A stretch of 20,103 nucleotides of DNA from positions 1 through 20,103 of the IMG/VR virus record IMGVR_UViG_3300009320_000140; one strand, written 5' to 3'. The notes below the pieces were generated by a model. The model saw nothing but the letters and a program-made list of their open reading frames with translations. It ran no database searches and was not told the origin of the DNA. Below, piece after piece: positions 7,302 to 14,860 of the stretch. Numbering within the stretch: the first letter of the stretch is position 1; every line of letters begins with the position of its first letter. The stretch is from a virus. A program made the translations under genes and the position numbers.

Positions 7302-8243
7302 ATGGCACAAATAAATCCAATTAAATTTTCAAAAGAGCTACAAAAGCAGCTATTCCCTGATAATTCTTTTTACAAGAAATCAAGGACAGAAACAGGTATA
7401 GGCGCAAGCGTTGAAACTGTAGAGATACCTGTTTCTGGGGACGTAGGAGCAGCAAAAAGCGGAAACCCAACACTACCACTAGCTATTAACACTAGGACAG
7501 ATACGAAAAAATCATATCCAGTTGAACAGCTGTACACGAACCCGTACTTAGTTACCAGAGAAGAGGATATTGTATTAAATTACAGTAAATTCACAGACCT
7601 TGCTAATTCTTTAGCTATGTCGCTGAATACAAGGGCGGCTAATATAGCAGCTACAGAATGGGGAGCAACTTTATCAACAAACATAGTAAGAACTACAGGA
7701 AGTACAGGTAGGTCAACGGCAGTGACTGGAACAACTGGAAATAGAAAGCCGATCGTAAAAGCAAACATGCTAGATGTTAGGAACTTGTTTAATAGAATGA
7801 ACTTACCAGACATGGGAAGGGGTTCGATATGGGGAATCCTTACCCCTGATATGGTGGACGATCTACTTAATATCAATGAGTTTGTTGATTCTGACAAAAC
7901 AGGCGAATTATCTAAGTTAAAAAATGGAGAAATTGGCTATATATTAGGCATGAATCTATTAATGAGAAACAACGATGTAGGCTCAACTGGAATTATGTAT
8001 AATGTTGATGCAACCACAAAAAGAACAGTTGACGAAACACTAGCAACTACCGATAATGCAGCGGCTATTTTCTTTCATAAATCAATGGTAAGACATGCCG
8101 AAGGGCATGCAGAGACTATTATTAATAGAAAACCTGCGGGATATTTAGGTGGAACTATTGTTGAATCAGTTGTAAGATTTGGAGCGACATATGACAGACC
8201 TGACCAAAAAGGAATTGTAGCTTTAGTAGAAACGAACGCATAA
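7302..8243 (+). CDS. Major capsid protein, HK97-fold
   Basis: A 313-residue protein placed and shaped like an HK97-fold capsid protein. Visible elements are an N-terminal helix (FSKELQKQLFPDN), a variable region 25-60 (VETVEIPVSGDVG) likely to form the E-loop, the long spine helix around residues 88-118 (DLANSLAMSLNTRAANIAATEW), a P-domain segment with GSIWGILTPDMVDDLLNIN, and a C-terminal strand pair (SVVRFGATYDRP). It lacks a long N-terminal delta domain, consistent with a separate scaffold domain on the protease gene. It is preceded by an A-rich leader and followed at once by a terminator hairpin, which fits a highly expressed unit. Confidence 0.87.
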   Translation: MAQINPIKFSKELQKQLFPDNSFYKKSRTETGIGASVETVEIPVSGDVGAAKSGNPTLPLAINTRTDTKKSYPVEQLYTNPYLVTREEDIVLNYSKFTDLANSLAMSLNTRAANIAATEWGATLSTNIVRTTGSTGRSTAVTGTTGNRKPIVKANMLDVRNLFNRMNLPDMGRGSIWGILTPDMVDDLLNINEFVDSDKTGELSKLKNGEIGYILGMNLLMRNNDVGSTGIMYNVDATTKRTVDETLATTDNAAAIFFHKSMVRHAEGHAETIINRKPAGYLGGTIVESVVRFGATYDRPDQKGIVALVETNA

Positions 8244-8265
8244 GGGAGGGTAAAACCTCCTTTTT
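8244..8265 (+). terminator. Rho-independent terminator after the capsid gene
   Basis: GGAGG (8245-8249), a six-base loop (8250-8255) and CCTCC (8256-8260) form a five-GC/AU-pair stem extendable by one G-T and A-T pairs, followed by five T (8261-8265). It begins one base after the capsid stop codon. Genes continue downstream on the same strand with no obvious new promoter, so it probably acts as a partial terminator or attenuator that lowers downstream tail mRNA relative to capsid mRNA. Confidence 0.75.
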
Positions 8266-8280
8266 AAAAACTTTATTATT

Positions 8281-8583
8281 ATGAATAAAAAGGAATTAAT
8301 GAAGTTAGCACGGCAATATTTCGAATCTAACGAAGATAGAAAAGAGATATTTGCCACAGAGGATAAGCATTTTTTCGACAACGAAGGCGATGTAAGGCAT
8401 TACTGCAAAACAGAAAAAAAATACTTTCACATTTCTTTAGTTGATTACGAACTTGCAGCAAAAGAGGCAGCTGAAAAAGAAGCAGAAGAAAGAAAATCAG
8501 CAGAACTTGCAGCAAAAGAGGCTAAGAAAAATAAAGCTCAAACACCTAAAATTAAAGTAAATGGGTCAAATAACAGTAAATAG
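8281..8583 (+). CDS. Small Ala/Glu/Lys-rich protein between capsid and sheath
   Basis: A 100-residue protein not assigned to a family. The first 55 residues look folded (MNKKELMKLARQYFESN, then FATEDKHFFDNEGDVRHYCKTEKKYFHISL); the remainder is a charged helix built from Ala, Glu and Lys with two copies of ELAAKEA, ending in a basic tail. The position just after the major capsid protein is where head-completion or connector proteins are often found. Its last 23 bases overlap the sheath gene in another frame. A head-tail adaptor is possible but unsupported by motif. Confidence 0.6.
   Translation: MNKKELMKLARQYFESNEDRKEIFATEDKHFFDNEGDVRHYCKTEKKYFHISLVDYELAAKEAAEKEAEERKSAELAAKEAKKNKAQTPKIKVNGSNNSK
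8449..8522 (+). repeat. Two identical 20-bp segments within the Ala/Glu-rich tail
   Basis: GAACTTGCAGCAAAAGAGGC occurs at 8449-8468 and 8503-8522, exactly 54 bp (18 codons) apart, in the same reading frame. Identity at every codon suggests a recent tandem duplication in the helical tail. Confidence 0.85.
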
Positions 8584-10111
8584 ACTACCAGGCGGTTTAG
8601 GCAGGCAACAGCCGGGCGAAGATTACATATCAGGCATGATCTTCAAACAAGCCACTTTGCCTAGCGGTTTTGGCACATCTGACAGGATTAAAAAGGTTAC
8701 TACTTTAGCAGAAGCAGAGGCTTTGGGTATAAATAACACGCATTCTGACGAAACTAAAGCGACAGGCGGCAATGTTGAAATTACAGCAGCAGGGGCTACT
8801 GGTGACGTTTGGACAATAACCATAACGCCAACTGGCGCAAGTGCGGTTGTTTTAGCAACTTATACAGAGCAAAGTGGAGACACGACAGTATTAATAGCGA
8901 CAGGTTTATTTAACAATCTTAATCTTAATACTATTAATCACGGCTATACGGCAACAAACGCTGTAGCTTCAAAGGTAGCAATTATAGCGGCAGATAAAAA
9001 AGGGGCTTCGATAAATACGGCAGGATTAGCGGCGGCATCAACAGGAACAGGGACGAGTACAGTAACGCAATTTTCTGGTGGTGTGGGATCGGTAACGGCT
9101 ATTAATTATTATCACGTTTCAGAATTTTTTGCGCTTGCCCAACAAATAACAGGTTTTGCGCAAGGCATTTTGTATATAGGAATTTACACAACTTACACAG
9201 GTGCAGAGTTGAAATTGTTACAAGATTATTCGAGCGGTAAAATTAGGCAATGTGGCGTATATATCCCTGATCCTTTTGCTTCTAGCATGGTAACAGGATC
9301 ACAAACTTACTGCACTACTCTGGAAGTTGAAAATCAACCTTTGTCAAATGTTCTATTAGCGGCTGACTTTTCGGGAACAACACTTTCAGCATTAGCAGAT
9401 ATGAGAGCTTTAGATTCCAAAAACGCAACTGTAGTTATCGGCGAAGACAAAGGCGGCAACGGTGGAGCATTGGCAGGTATAATAAGTAAGTCTATTACTA
9501 ACATGGGAGCAGCTTTAGGGACAGAGGCAAATGCGGCGGTGCATGAGAATCTAGGTTGGAGAGGTGCTTTTAACCAAATTCACGGCTCTGAATATGAAGG
9601 ACTGCAATTTGCAACTGGCGAAGATTATGATATACAATCAAACGCAACATTAACCGAATTAACAAATAAAGGATATTTATACCTTACACGTGAAATTAAT
9701 ATTGTAGGTTCATTTTTTAATGATGCGCCAACGTCTACACTTATAACAAGCGACTATGCGTATGTTGAAAATATGCGAACAATCGACAAGGCAGCAAGGT
9801 TAGTCCGTGAAAATCTAGTTCCTAAAATTAGCTCACCTTTATATGCTGATGCAGATACAGGAAAGTTAAGCCAGGCAACTATTGAGGATTTTAAAAACGA
9901 TGCTTTTAAAGCTTTGGAAAATATGGCGAATCTTGGAAATATAAACACTAATCCAGACGGCAATTTACCAGCAAATTCAGTGCTTATTGATCCAGATCAA
10001 GATGTCCTAACTTCTTCCGAAATCGTGCTAACATTACAAATTTCACCTGTAGGCGTAGCAAGGCAGATTACTGTAAATATTGGTTTTGCTGTTAATATAG
10101 GAAAAAAATAA
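8561..10111 (+). CDS. Tail sheath protein (contractile) with an inserted beta domain
   Basis: A 516-residue protein identified as the contractile sheath from its position before the tube gene, its size and its domain layout. The N-terminus MGQITVNRLPGG and TTLAEAEALGI (48-57) match the start of sheath proteins, continued at INYYHVSEFFALA (181-193). The late part has the core-domain helix and strands around residues 388-516 (NDAPTSTLITSDYAYVENMR, then LVPKISSPLYAD, ending in a strand pair VARQITVNIGFAVNIGKK). The closing strands probably supply the inter-subunit handshake typical of sheaths. Between about residues 68 and 176 lies an insertion rich in Thr, Ala and Gly. The gene starts 23 bases inside the previous one; Met26 is a less likely alternative start. 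Confidence 0.8.
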   Translation: MGQITVNRLPGGLGRQQPGEDYISGMIFKQATLPSGFGTSDRIKKVTTLAEAEALGINNTHSDETKATGGNVEITAAGATGDVWTITITPTGASAVVLATYTEQSGDTTVLIATGLFNNLNLNTINHGYTATNAVASKVAIIAADKKGASINTAGLAAASTGTGTSTVTQFSGGVGSVTAINYYHVSEFFALAQQITGFAQGILYIGIYTTYTGAELKLLQDYSSGKIRQCGVYIPDPFASSMVTGSQTYCTTLEVENQPLSNVLLAADFSGTTLSALADMRALDSKNATVVIGEDKGGNGGALAGIISKSITNMGAALGTEANAAVHENLGWRGAFNQIHGSEYEGLQFATGEDYDIQSNATLTELTNKGYLYLTREINIVGSFFNDAPTSTLITSDYAYVENMRTIDKAARLVRENLVPKISSPLYADADTGKLSQATIEDFKNDAFKALENMANLGNINTNPDGNLPANSVLIDPDQDVLTSSEIVLTLQISPVGVARQITVNIGFAVNIGKK

Positions 10112-10116
10112 AAGAT

Positions 10117-10533
10117 ATGAGTCAACCATTAATAAACGGACAAGCATACGATTACGTGAGCATTACGCCACTAGCTTTAGGTGTTCCATTACCTAGTATT
10201 TCGGCTATAAATTATACGTCAGAGCAGACTAAGGAGAATAATTACGGAACAGGCAACGAGCCAGTTTCGAGAGGTAGGGGCGCAAAAACTTACACCGCAT
10301 CGTTTGATATATCAATGAACGATACAGAAGCCTTAAGGGACGCAGCACCAAACGGTAATTTATTAGACATTCCTCCTTTTGATTTTGTGATAGTTTTTGG
10401 AAATCCTCAAAAGCCAGTAACTCACATTATTAAAAATTTTGAATTTTCAGACGATGGAGTAGAGACAACACAAGGAGATACTGATATAAAGAGAACTTTC
10501 ACGGGCACACCTTCACATATAAAATATAGATAA
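10117..10533 (+). CDS. Tail tube protein
   Basis: A 138-residue, beta-rich protein directly after the sheath gene, the standard place for the tube protein of contractile tails (Mu gpM type). Consistent features are the loop with YTSEQTKENNYGTGNEPVSRGRG (about 29-51), which resembles the 'G.g.epvg...G' turn of tube proteins, and the paired strands KTYTASFDISMND and FDFVIVFGN. The closing region, HIIKNFEFSDDGVETTQGDTD, looks like the final sheet strand before a disordered end. It starts five bases after the sheath stop; its stop overlaps the chaperone ATG by one base (TAATG). Confidence 0.78.
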   Translation: MSQPLINGQAYDYVSITPLALGVPLPSISAINYTSEQTKENNYGTGNEPVSRGRGAKTYTASFDISMNDTEALRDAAPNGNLLDIPPFDFVIVFGNPQKPVTHIIKNFEFSDDGVETTQGDTDIKRTFTGTPSHIKYR

Positions 10534-10910
10534 TGGATAAAGCAGTAAGGATAGAAGAAAGGAAAAGCGACATTTATACTTTCGAGTTTGGTAACGATGA
10601 TTTGAAAAAAGAAATATCTTTGCTTAATCTTAAAAAAGATGCTGAAAAAATAGCAGAACTAGAGGGTAAATTTAAAACTTACAAATACGAAATACAAGAA
10701 CCTCAATTCGATCAGTTAGTTGCGGCATTAGGTGAACTTTACGATTCTAAAGGTAGGTTAAGTTTAGCCACAGCAGGAAAAGTAATATGGGAATTATGCT
10801 GCGTGGAATTCGACCCTATAATTGAGGAGAATCCAAAAATATTACTTTTAGTGTGTCAAAGATTATCCGAATATGTTTTGCCTTTAGATATCGAAATAAA
10901 AAAAAAGTAA
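10533..10910 (+). CDS. Tail assembly chaperone, short form (gpG-type)
   Basis: A 125-residue, charged, mostly helical protein that lies between the tube and tape measure genes, the place of the tail assembly chaperone in most long-tailed phages. Such proteins coat the tape measure and recruit tube subunits, and are not part of the finished tail. The reading frame ends ATA AAA AAA AAG TAA, so the last sense codons form the slippery heptamer A AAA AAG at 10901-10907. The short form ends at TAA (10908-10910); a -1 slip would yield the long form. Confidence 0.78.
   Translation: MDKAVRIEERKSDIYTFEFGNDDLKKEISLLNLKKDAEKIAELEGKFKTYKYEIQEPQFDQLVAALGELYDSKGRLSLATAGKVIWELCCVEFDPIIEENPKILLLVCQRLSEYVLPLDIEIKKK
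10901..10907 (+). promoter_or_regulatory. Programmed -1 frameshift slippery site A AAA AAG
   Basis: The heptamer is the one used by E. coli dnaX, here at the end of a nine-A run and in the correct phase (preceding base, then AAA AAG). The zero-frame stop follows immediately. A 15-bp hairpin (10934-10948 with 10959-10973) starts 26 bases downstream; this spacing is longer than the usual 5-9 bases, so its stimulatory role is uncertain. Confidence 0.72.
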
Positions 10911-11101
10911 TTCTTTATAAGCACAATAGTGAAAATATAGGATTAAGGCAAAAAATGGCTTTAATCCTATATTATTTTAAACAGGATATAATGAAAAGCA
11001 AATCACCAGTAGACGACTTAGCAAGATATTGGAATGATTTGATTTATTTATCAAAACAAGGGATTATACCGATTGCCCAACTACCTTTAAAATTTGAATA
11101 A
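10907..11101 (+). CDS. Tail assembly chaperone extension made by -1 frameshift (gpGT-type)
   Basis: After a -1 slip on A AAA AAG, reading continues GTA ATT CTT..., giving 64 further residues and a fusion of 189 residues. The extension includes KMALILYYFKQDIM and DDLARYWNDLIYLSKQGII, a typical helical T-domain. Read alone, this frame has no convincing start: the only upstream candidate is a GTG at 10853, deep in the short form. The stop is directly followed by the tape measure ATG. Lambda makes G and GT by the same logic, in the same position. Confidence 0.75.
   Translation, partial: VILYKHNSENIGLRQKMALILYYFKQDIMKSKSPVDDLARYWNDLIYLSKQGIIPIAQLPLKFE
10934..10973 (+). promoter_or_regulatory. 15-bp RNA hairpin inside the frameshift extension
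   Basis: AATATAGGATTAA (10934-10946) pairs exactly with TTAATCCTATATT (10961-10973); the stem gains a G-T and a G-C pair inward, leaving the ten-base loop CAAAAAATGG. No T run follows, so it is not an intrinsic terminator. It lies in coding DNA and could slow ribosomes near the frameshift or block an internal start, since an in-frame ATG lies in the loop. Confidence 0.65.
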
Positions 11102-12694
11102 ATGGCAAACGAACAAGTAACATATGTACTTAATTTAAGGGATAAGTTTTCATCTAAAATGGCTACCGCCAATATGCAAACCCAAAAATTTGAAAAGTCA
11201 ATAGGTAGTTTAATGGGTAGATTTGTCACGTTTGCAGCGGTTGGGGGCGTATTAGTTAATTCGGTTAAAAAAATTGCAGATTTTGAGGAAGCCGTATCTA
11301 ACTTATCGGCAATTACGGGCGCAACTGGTGATGATTTAGATTTTTTAAAATCAAAAGCTATTGAATTAGGTAAGGCAACAACAAAAAGTTCTATCGAAAC
11401 CGTTCAAGCTTTTAAATTAATAGCCTCTGCCAAACCTGAGTTACTGGAAAACAAAGAGGCTTTGACAGCAACAACAAAAGAAGCTATAGCGTTAAGCGAG
11501 GCATCTGGATTAACATTGCCGGAAGCTGCATTGGCATTAACTAGCGCTCTAAATCAATTTGGATTAGAGGCAGACCAATCAAGTAGAGCAATAAACGTAC
11601 TTGCAGCAGGTTCGAAATTTGCAAGTGCAGAAATACCCGACTTAGCAGCATCATTAAAAGAATTTGGAGGTGTAGCTGATTCTTTAGGGGTATCCTTAGA
11701 GCAAGCTTCGGCAGCGGTTGAGACATTATCAGCAAAAGACCTAAAAGGACAAAGGGCGGGTATGATGCTTAGAAATGTATTCCTTAAGCTTGGAGCGTCA
11801 ACTGATAGAAAGTTAAATCCTAAAATAGTGGGCTTATCAACAGCTTTAGAGAACCTCGCCCCTATTCAGGATGATGTAACAGAACTAACAAAAATGTTCG
11901 GTAGACAAAATGTTATAGCGGCTCAAACATTAATAAAAAACAAGGACAGGTTAAGTGAATTAACTATTGCTATGACAGATACAAACATAGCATACGAACA
12001 AGCAAGCGTAAATACAAACAACCTAAATTCAGACGTAAAAAGATTAGGGTCGGCATGGGAGGGTTTCGTGTTGAACCTAAATAAAGGAGAGGGGAATGTA
12101 TCAAAAGTTTTAAGAAATACGGTTCAAGGATTAACAAGGGCAATAGAAAAATTAGACGAATTAAATAAAACAGCAGCAGAGGCAGGTAGGAGTGAGGCAC
12201 AAAAAGCGTTTGAGCAATCAGATAAATTTTTTATAGATAAAGCCGAAACAGTAGAAGAAAAAGTAAAAATAGCAACAAAATTAATAAAAGATTACGAAGG
12301 GTCGTTAATTTCACTAAAAAGGCAACGTAGGAACTTAAGAAACCCGTTTACTAGAAAAAGCGAAACCAGAAGGATCGACGAACAGACGGAGAAGTTTAAA
12401 GAATTGATTATAATAGCTGGGAAATATAGGGATCAGATCTTAAATCCTAAAAAAAGAACAAAAAAAACAGACGAAGAGAAAGTCTTGGATGAATTAAAAG
12501 ATTTGTCAGAACAGGATCTAACAACAAAAATAACCGCCGCCGCCCCAAAAGTTTTTAATATTACAGTTCAGAAACTAACAGGAATCGAAACCGTTAATAC
12601 AACAACAATAACAGAAGGAATTACAGCAGCAGGGAATGCAGTTAAAGAGGAATTAATGACAGCATTGGCAGATTTGCAAATAACAGCAGGATAA
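11102..12694 (+). CDS. Tail tape measure protein (TP901-type core)
   Basis: A 530-residue protein whose N-terminal 300 residues match the TP901-family tape measure core: ADFEEAVSNLSAITGATGDDL (59-79) followed by SIETVQAFKLIASAKPELL, the helical LPEAALALTSALNQFGL and a GQRAGMMLRNVF segment. A short hydrophobic segment occurs at 41-53. Residues 330-460 are charged and likely coiled coil, and the last part is Thr-rich. The protein sets tail length by spanning the tube and is ejected on infection. Using the rule of about 0.15 nm per residue, the length suggests a tail near 80 nm. Its ATG abuts the stop of the frameshift extension, and its stop overlaps the hub gene by one base. Confidence 0.88.
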   Translation: MANEQVTYVLNLRDKFSSKMATANMQTQKFEKSIGSLMGRFVTFAAVGGVLVNSVKKIADFEEAVSNLSAITGATGDDLDFLKSKAIELGKATTKSSIETVQAFKLIASAKPELLENKEALTATTKEAIALSEASGLTLPEAALALTSALNQFGLEADQSSRAINVLAAGSKFASAEIPDLAASLKEFGGVADSLGVSLEQASAAVETLSAKDLKGQRAGMMLRNVFLKLGASTDRKLNPKIVGLSTALENLAPIQDDVTELTKMFGRQNVIAAQTLIKNKDRLSELTIAMTDTNIAYEQASVNTNNLNSDVKRLGSAWEGFVLNLNKGEGNVSKVLRNTVQGLTRAIEKLDELNKTAAEAGRSEAQKAFEQSDKFFIDKAETVEEKVKIATKLIKDYEGSLISLKRQRRNLRNPFTRKSETRRIDEQTEKFKELIIIAGKYRDQILNPKKRTKKTDEEKVLDELKDLSEQDLTTKITAAAPKVFNITVQKLTGIETVNTTTITEGITAAGNAVKEELMTALADLQITAG

Positions 12695-13662
12695 TGTTAA
12701 GATTATATTCGGCAATAACAATAGGATCGTTAAAGTTTTCATATGTAATTAATTGTGAAATTAGAAGTAGTTGGGAAACATTTACAGATACGGCTGTAAT
12801 ATATCTGCCAAATAATTTAAGAAAAAAAAATATCAGAATCAAAGACATTATAAAAGTAAACGACCCTGTTACTATAAAAATCGGATATTTTCCCAATTTG
12901 GTTACAAGATTTACAGGGTATGTGAGTAAATTAGTAAATGAATCGCCATTAAAGGTGATGTGCGAAGATGAAAGTTATCAACTTAAGCAGCAATTTCTAG
13001 AATCCTACACAAAAAAAAGGGTTTCACTTGAGACTTTAATAAAAGACAATTATACAGGCGAATATAATGTAAGTGATGCAGATTTAGGCGGCTTTTCAAT
13101 TCAGAAAGGCGCAACAATGATTGATTTATTACAGAAACTAAGGAGTGTTTATAAATTATATTCATGGAATAAAGATGGGGTCTTAAATGTTGGGTTGCCA
13201 TATTTAGGGGCCGGAACAATAAAAAAATTTCACTTTCAAAAAAACATAATTAACGGGTCTAATTTAGAAGTTACAGACGAAACGGACTTAAAAACAATAG
13301 CTTACGGGGTTAGTCAACAATCTAACGGTACAAAAATTGAATTATATACTTATTATGAAAACGGGCAAATAAAAACATCCGAAACAAACCCGACAGGCTA
13401 TTTAAATACAATGAATATCCCTGGCTTAACAAAAGTAAAATTAACGGAATTACTCGAAAGATGGTTGCCTAACTTAAATTACACAGGATATAAAGGGCAA
13501 TTTACAACATTTGGAGAGCCTGCAATGGAGCATGGGGATGTAGCGGAAATAATAGATTTTAAATATCCAGAAAAAAACGGAAAATATTTAATCAAGGCTG
13601 TGAATATTATTTTCGGGCAAGATGGGTACAGGCAAAGAATAGAATTAGATAAAAAGTTATGA
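12694..13662 (+). CDS. Baseplate hub protein (P2 gpD / Mu gp44 / T4 gp27-like)
   Basis: This 322-residue protein follows the tape measure and precedes the spike, the usual place of the baseplate hub. Its N-terminal half is made of strands typical of the hub beta-barrel (CEIRSSWETFTDTAVIYLP, then INDPVTIKIGYF-like VNDPVTIKIGYFPNLVTRFTG), with the late KGQFTTFGEPAMEHGDVAEIIDF matching the 'G.p.l.pGd.v.i.d' strand of gpD/gp44 proteins. The last segment GYRQRIELDKKL forms the final strand. No lysozyme domain is present. ATGA overlap with the spike gene. Confidence 0.75.
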   Translation: MLRLYSAITIGSLKFSYVINCEIRSSWETFTDTAVIYLPNNLRKKNIRIKDIIKVNDPVTIKIGYFPNLVTRFTGYVSKLVNESPLKVMCEDESYQLKQQFLESYTKKRVSLETLIKDNYTGEYNVSDADLGGFSIQKGATMIDLLQKLRSVYKLYSWNKDGVLNVGLPYLGAGTIKKFHFQKNIINGSNLEVTDETDLKTIAYGVSQQSNGTKIELYTYYENGQIKTSETNPTGYLNTMNIPGLTKVKLTELLERWLPNLNYTGYKGQFTTFGEPAMEHGDVAEIIDFKYPEKNGKYLIKAVNIIFGQDGYRQRIELDKKL

Positions 13663-14240
13663 GTGAAACAAAAGATATATTATTTGATTTTATTGATATT
13701 TGGGGTAAAGAGAATCAGATTTATTCTAAAGTTTGTACGGTAAAAAGTGTAGATTCAAGTAAAAAGATTTGCGACTGCTCTCCTATAGATGGCAGTGCTG
13801 ATATATTAGAAGTTCTTTTAGAGGGAGATATATCTATAAATTCAGAAAAAGAGCCAATAACAAGCGACTCAAAAGGTTTTTTTGTCGTTCCTGCCGTTGG
13901 AAGTTTAGTAATTGTAACATTTACAGGCAAAGAAAACGCTTTTGTAAGTGCATGGACAGAAATAAGCGACATTGTAATAAAATCAACAAATATAACATCC
14001 ATACAAGATCAGTTCATTTTTAATGATGGCTCATTAGGTGGATTAATAAAAATAGAAGCACTAACAGGTAAGTTAAATGACTTGGTAAATGAAATAACAA
14101 GCTTAAAAACTAAATTAGATACACATACACATACGGGTGTTACTGTTGGGACGGGTATTACGGGAATTCCCACCCCATTTATTCAAAACTTTACTAGTTT
14201 CAATAAAAACGACTATGAAAACACTAAAATAAAACATTAA
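13659..14240 (+). CDS. Baseplate spike protein (P2 gpV / Mu gp45-like)
   Basis: A 193-residue tail-spike protein that pierces the outer membrane. The N-terminal 100 residues fit an OB-fold: VCTVKSVDSSKKICDCSPIDG, then a strand with GFFVVPAVGSLVIVTFTGKENAFV (73-96). The middle contains the Gly-rich repeat region leading to a trimeric beta-helix. The end has DTHTHTGVTVGTGITGIPTP (154-173); His156 and His158 form the HxH motif that binds iron at the spike tip in P2 gpV and phi92 gp138. The THTH-G pattern is common in spikes of this class. The gene follows the hub by an ATGA overlap and precedes the wedge by one base. Confidence 0.85.
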   Translation: MSETKDILFDFIDIWGKENQIYSKVCTVKSVDSSKKICDCSPIDGSADILEVLLEGDISINSEKEPITSDSKGFFVVPAVGSLVIVTFTGKENAFVSAWTEISDIVIKSTNITSIQDQFIFNDGSLGGLIKIEALTGKLNDLVNEITSLKTKLDTHTHTGVTVGTGITGIPTPFIQNFTSFNKNDYENTKIKH

Positions 14241-14241
14241 T

Positions 14242-14550
14242 ATGATAAGTTATGATTTGGTATTAGACGAAAATAACGACTTAGTTATTGAGAATGGTGA
14301 TTTTAAAATAGGGCAATCGGACGATCAAAACATTGAGGCTATAATGATATCTGAAAAAGGTCAATTTTACGAATTTCCAAAACTAGGCTATGGAGTTAGG
14401 CGAAAGTTATATGGAGCAATGAACATTCCACTAGAAAGAAAATTGATAAGGGAAAATCTAAAGCTAGACAATTACAATATTAAAAAACTAAACATAACTG
14501 GCGTAGGCGATGAATTAGCAATTGGAGTTGACGCAGATAAAATAAGGTAG
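14242..14550 (+). CDS. Baseplate wedge protein, gpW / T4 gp25-like (Mu gp46 type)
   Basis: A 102-residue member of the gp25/gpW baseplate family, which helps nucleate sheath polymerisation. The signature is clear: IGQSDDQNIEAIMISEKGQF (24-42) is the family 'd..qni...i...kGe' segment and EFPKLGYGVRRKLYG (44-58) is the 'P.fGyGl...l' loop. Length is normal for the shorter gp25-like proteins. It starts one base after the spike stop and ends one base before the next start. In Mu-like and P2-like tails its partner, the J protein, follows; here the J-like gene is instead at 1372. Confidence 0.88.
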   Translation: MISYDLVLDENNDLVIENGDFKIGQSDDQNIEAIMISEKGQFYEFPKLGYGVRRKLYGAMNIPLERKLIRENLKLDNYNIKKLNITGVGDELAIGVDADKIR

Positions 14551-14551
14551 T

Positions 14552-14860
14552 ATGGTAACAGTTCAGAAAGGTCAAAGCATGACAGACATAACGTTGCAAG
14601 AATTTGGGACTTTAAATTATTTAATTCAAGTTTCAATGGATAATAACATTTCCATATCCGACCAACTAGAAACCAAACAGCAACTAATAATTAATAATAA
14701 GGGATTAGGGAATCAGGAAATAAAAGATTATTACAGCTTAAATTCCATAAAGCCTAATAATGATTTTGTTAATGTACAGAAAATAGTTAACTTTGTCTTT
14801 GATGATGAGGGCAATAACTTTATATTTGATGATGAGGGCAATAACTTTATATTTGACTAA
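14552..14860 (+). CDS. LysM-like tail protein (gpX type) with a repeat tail
   Basis: A 102-residue protein. The first 47 residues fit a LysM-like fold (MVTVQKGQSMTDITLQEFG, then LIQVSMDNNISISDQLETKQQLII), as in tail protein X of P2-type phages, which binds the baseplate or tape measure region. The middle is a linker with polar residues. The C-terminus carries FDDEGNNFI in two full copies plus a final FD, preceded by a related NFV. The exact repeat shows that the tail has recently been extended. It starts two bases after the wedge stop, and its TAA directly abuts the ATG of the next gene. Confidence 0.7.
   Translation: MVTVQKGQSMTDITLQEFGTLNYLIQVSMDNNISISDQLETKQQLIINNKGLGNQEIKDYYSLNSIKPNNDFVNVQKIVNFVFDDEGNNFIFDDEGNNFIFD
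14798..14856 (+). repeat. Perfect 27-bp tandem repeat encoding FDDEGNNFI
   Basis: The unit at 14798-14824 is repeated without a mismatch at 14825-14851, and a five-base partial third copy (TTTGA) follows just before the stop. The period is nine codons. Perfect identity indicates a recent or still active length change, as by slippage. Confidence 0.92.

Noticed and set aside
10853-10906. Independent start (GTG) for the frame that encodes the chaperone extension
   Set aside because: It is embedded in the short-form gene with no start context, while a perfect slippery site in the right phase explains the frame.
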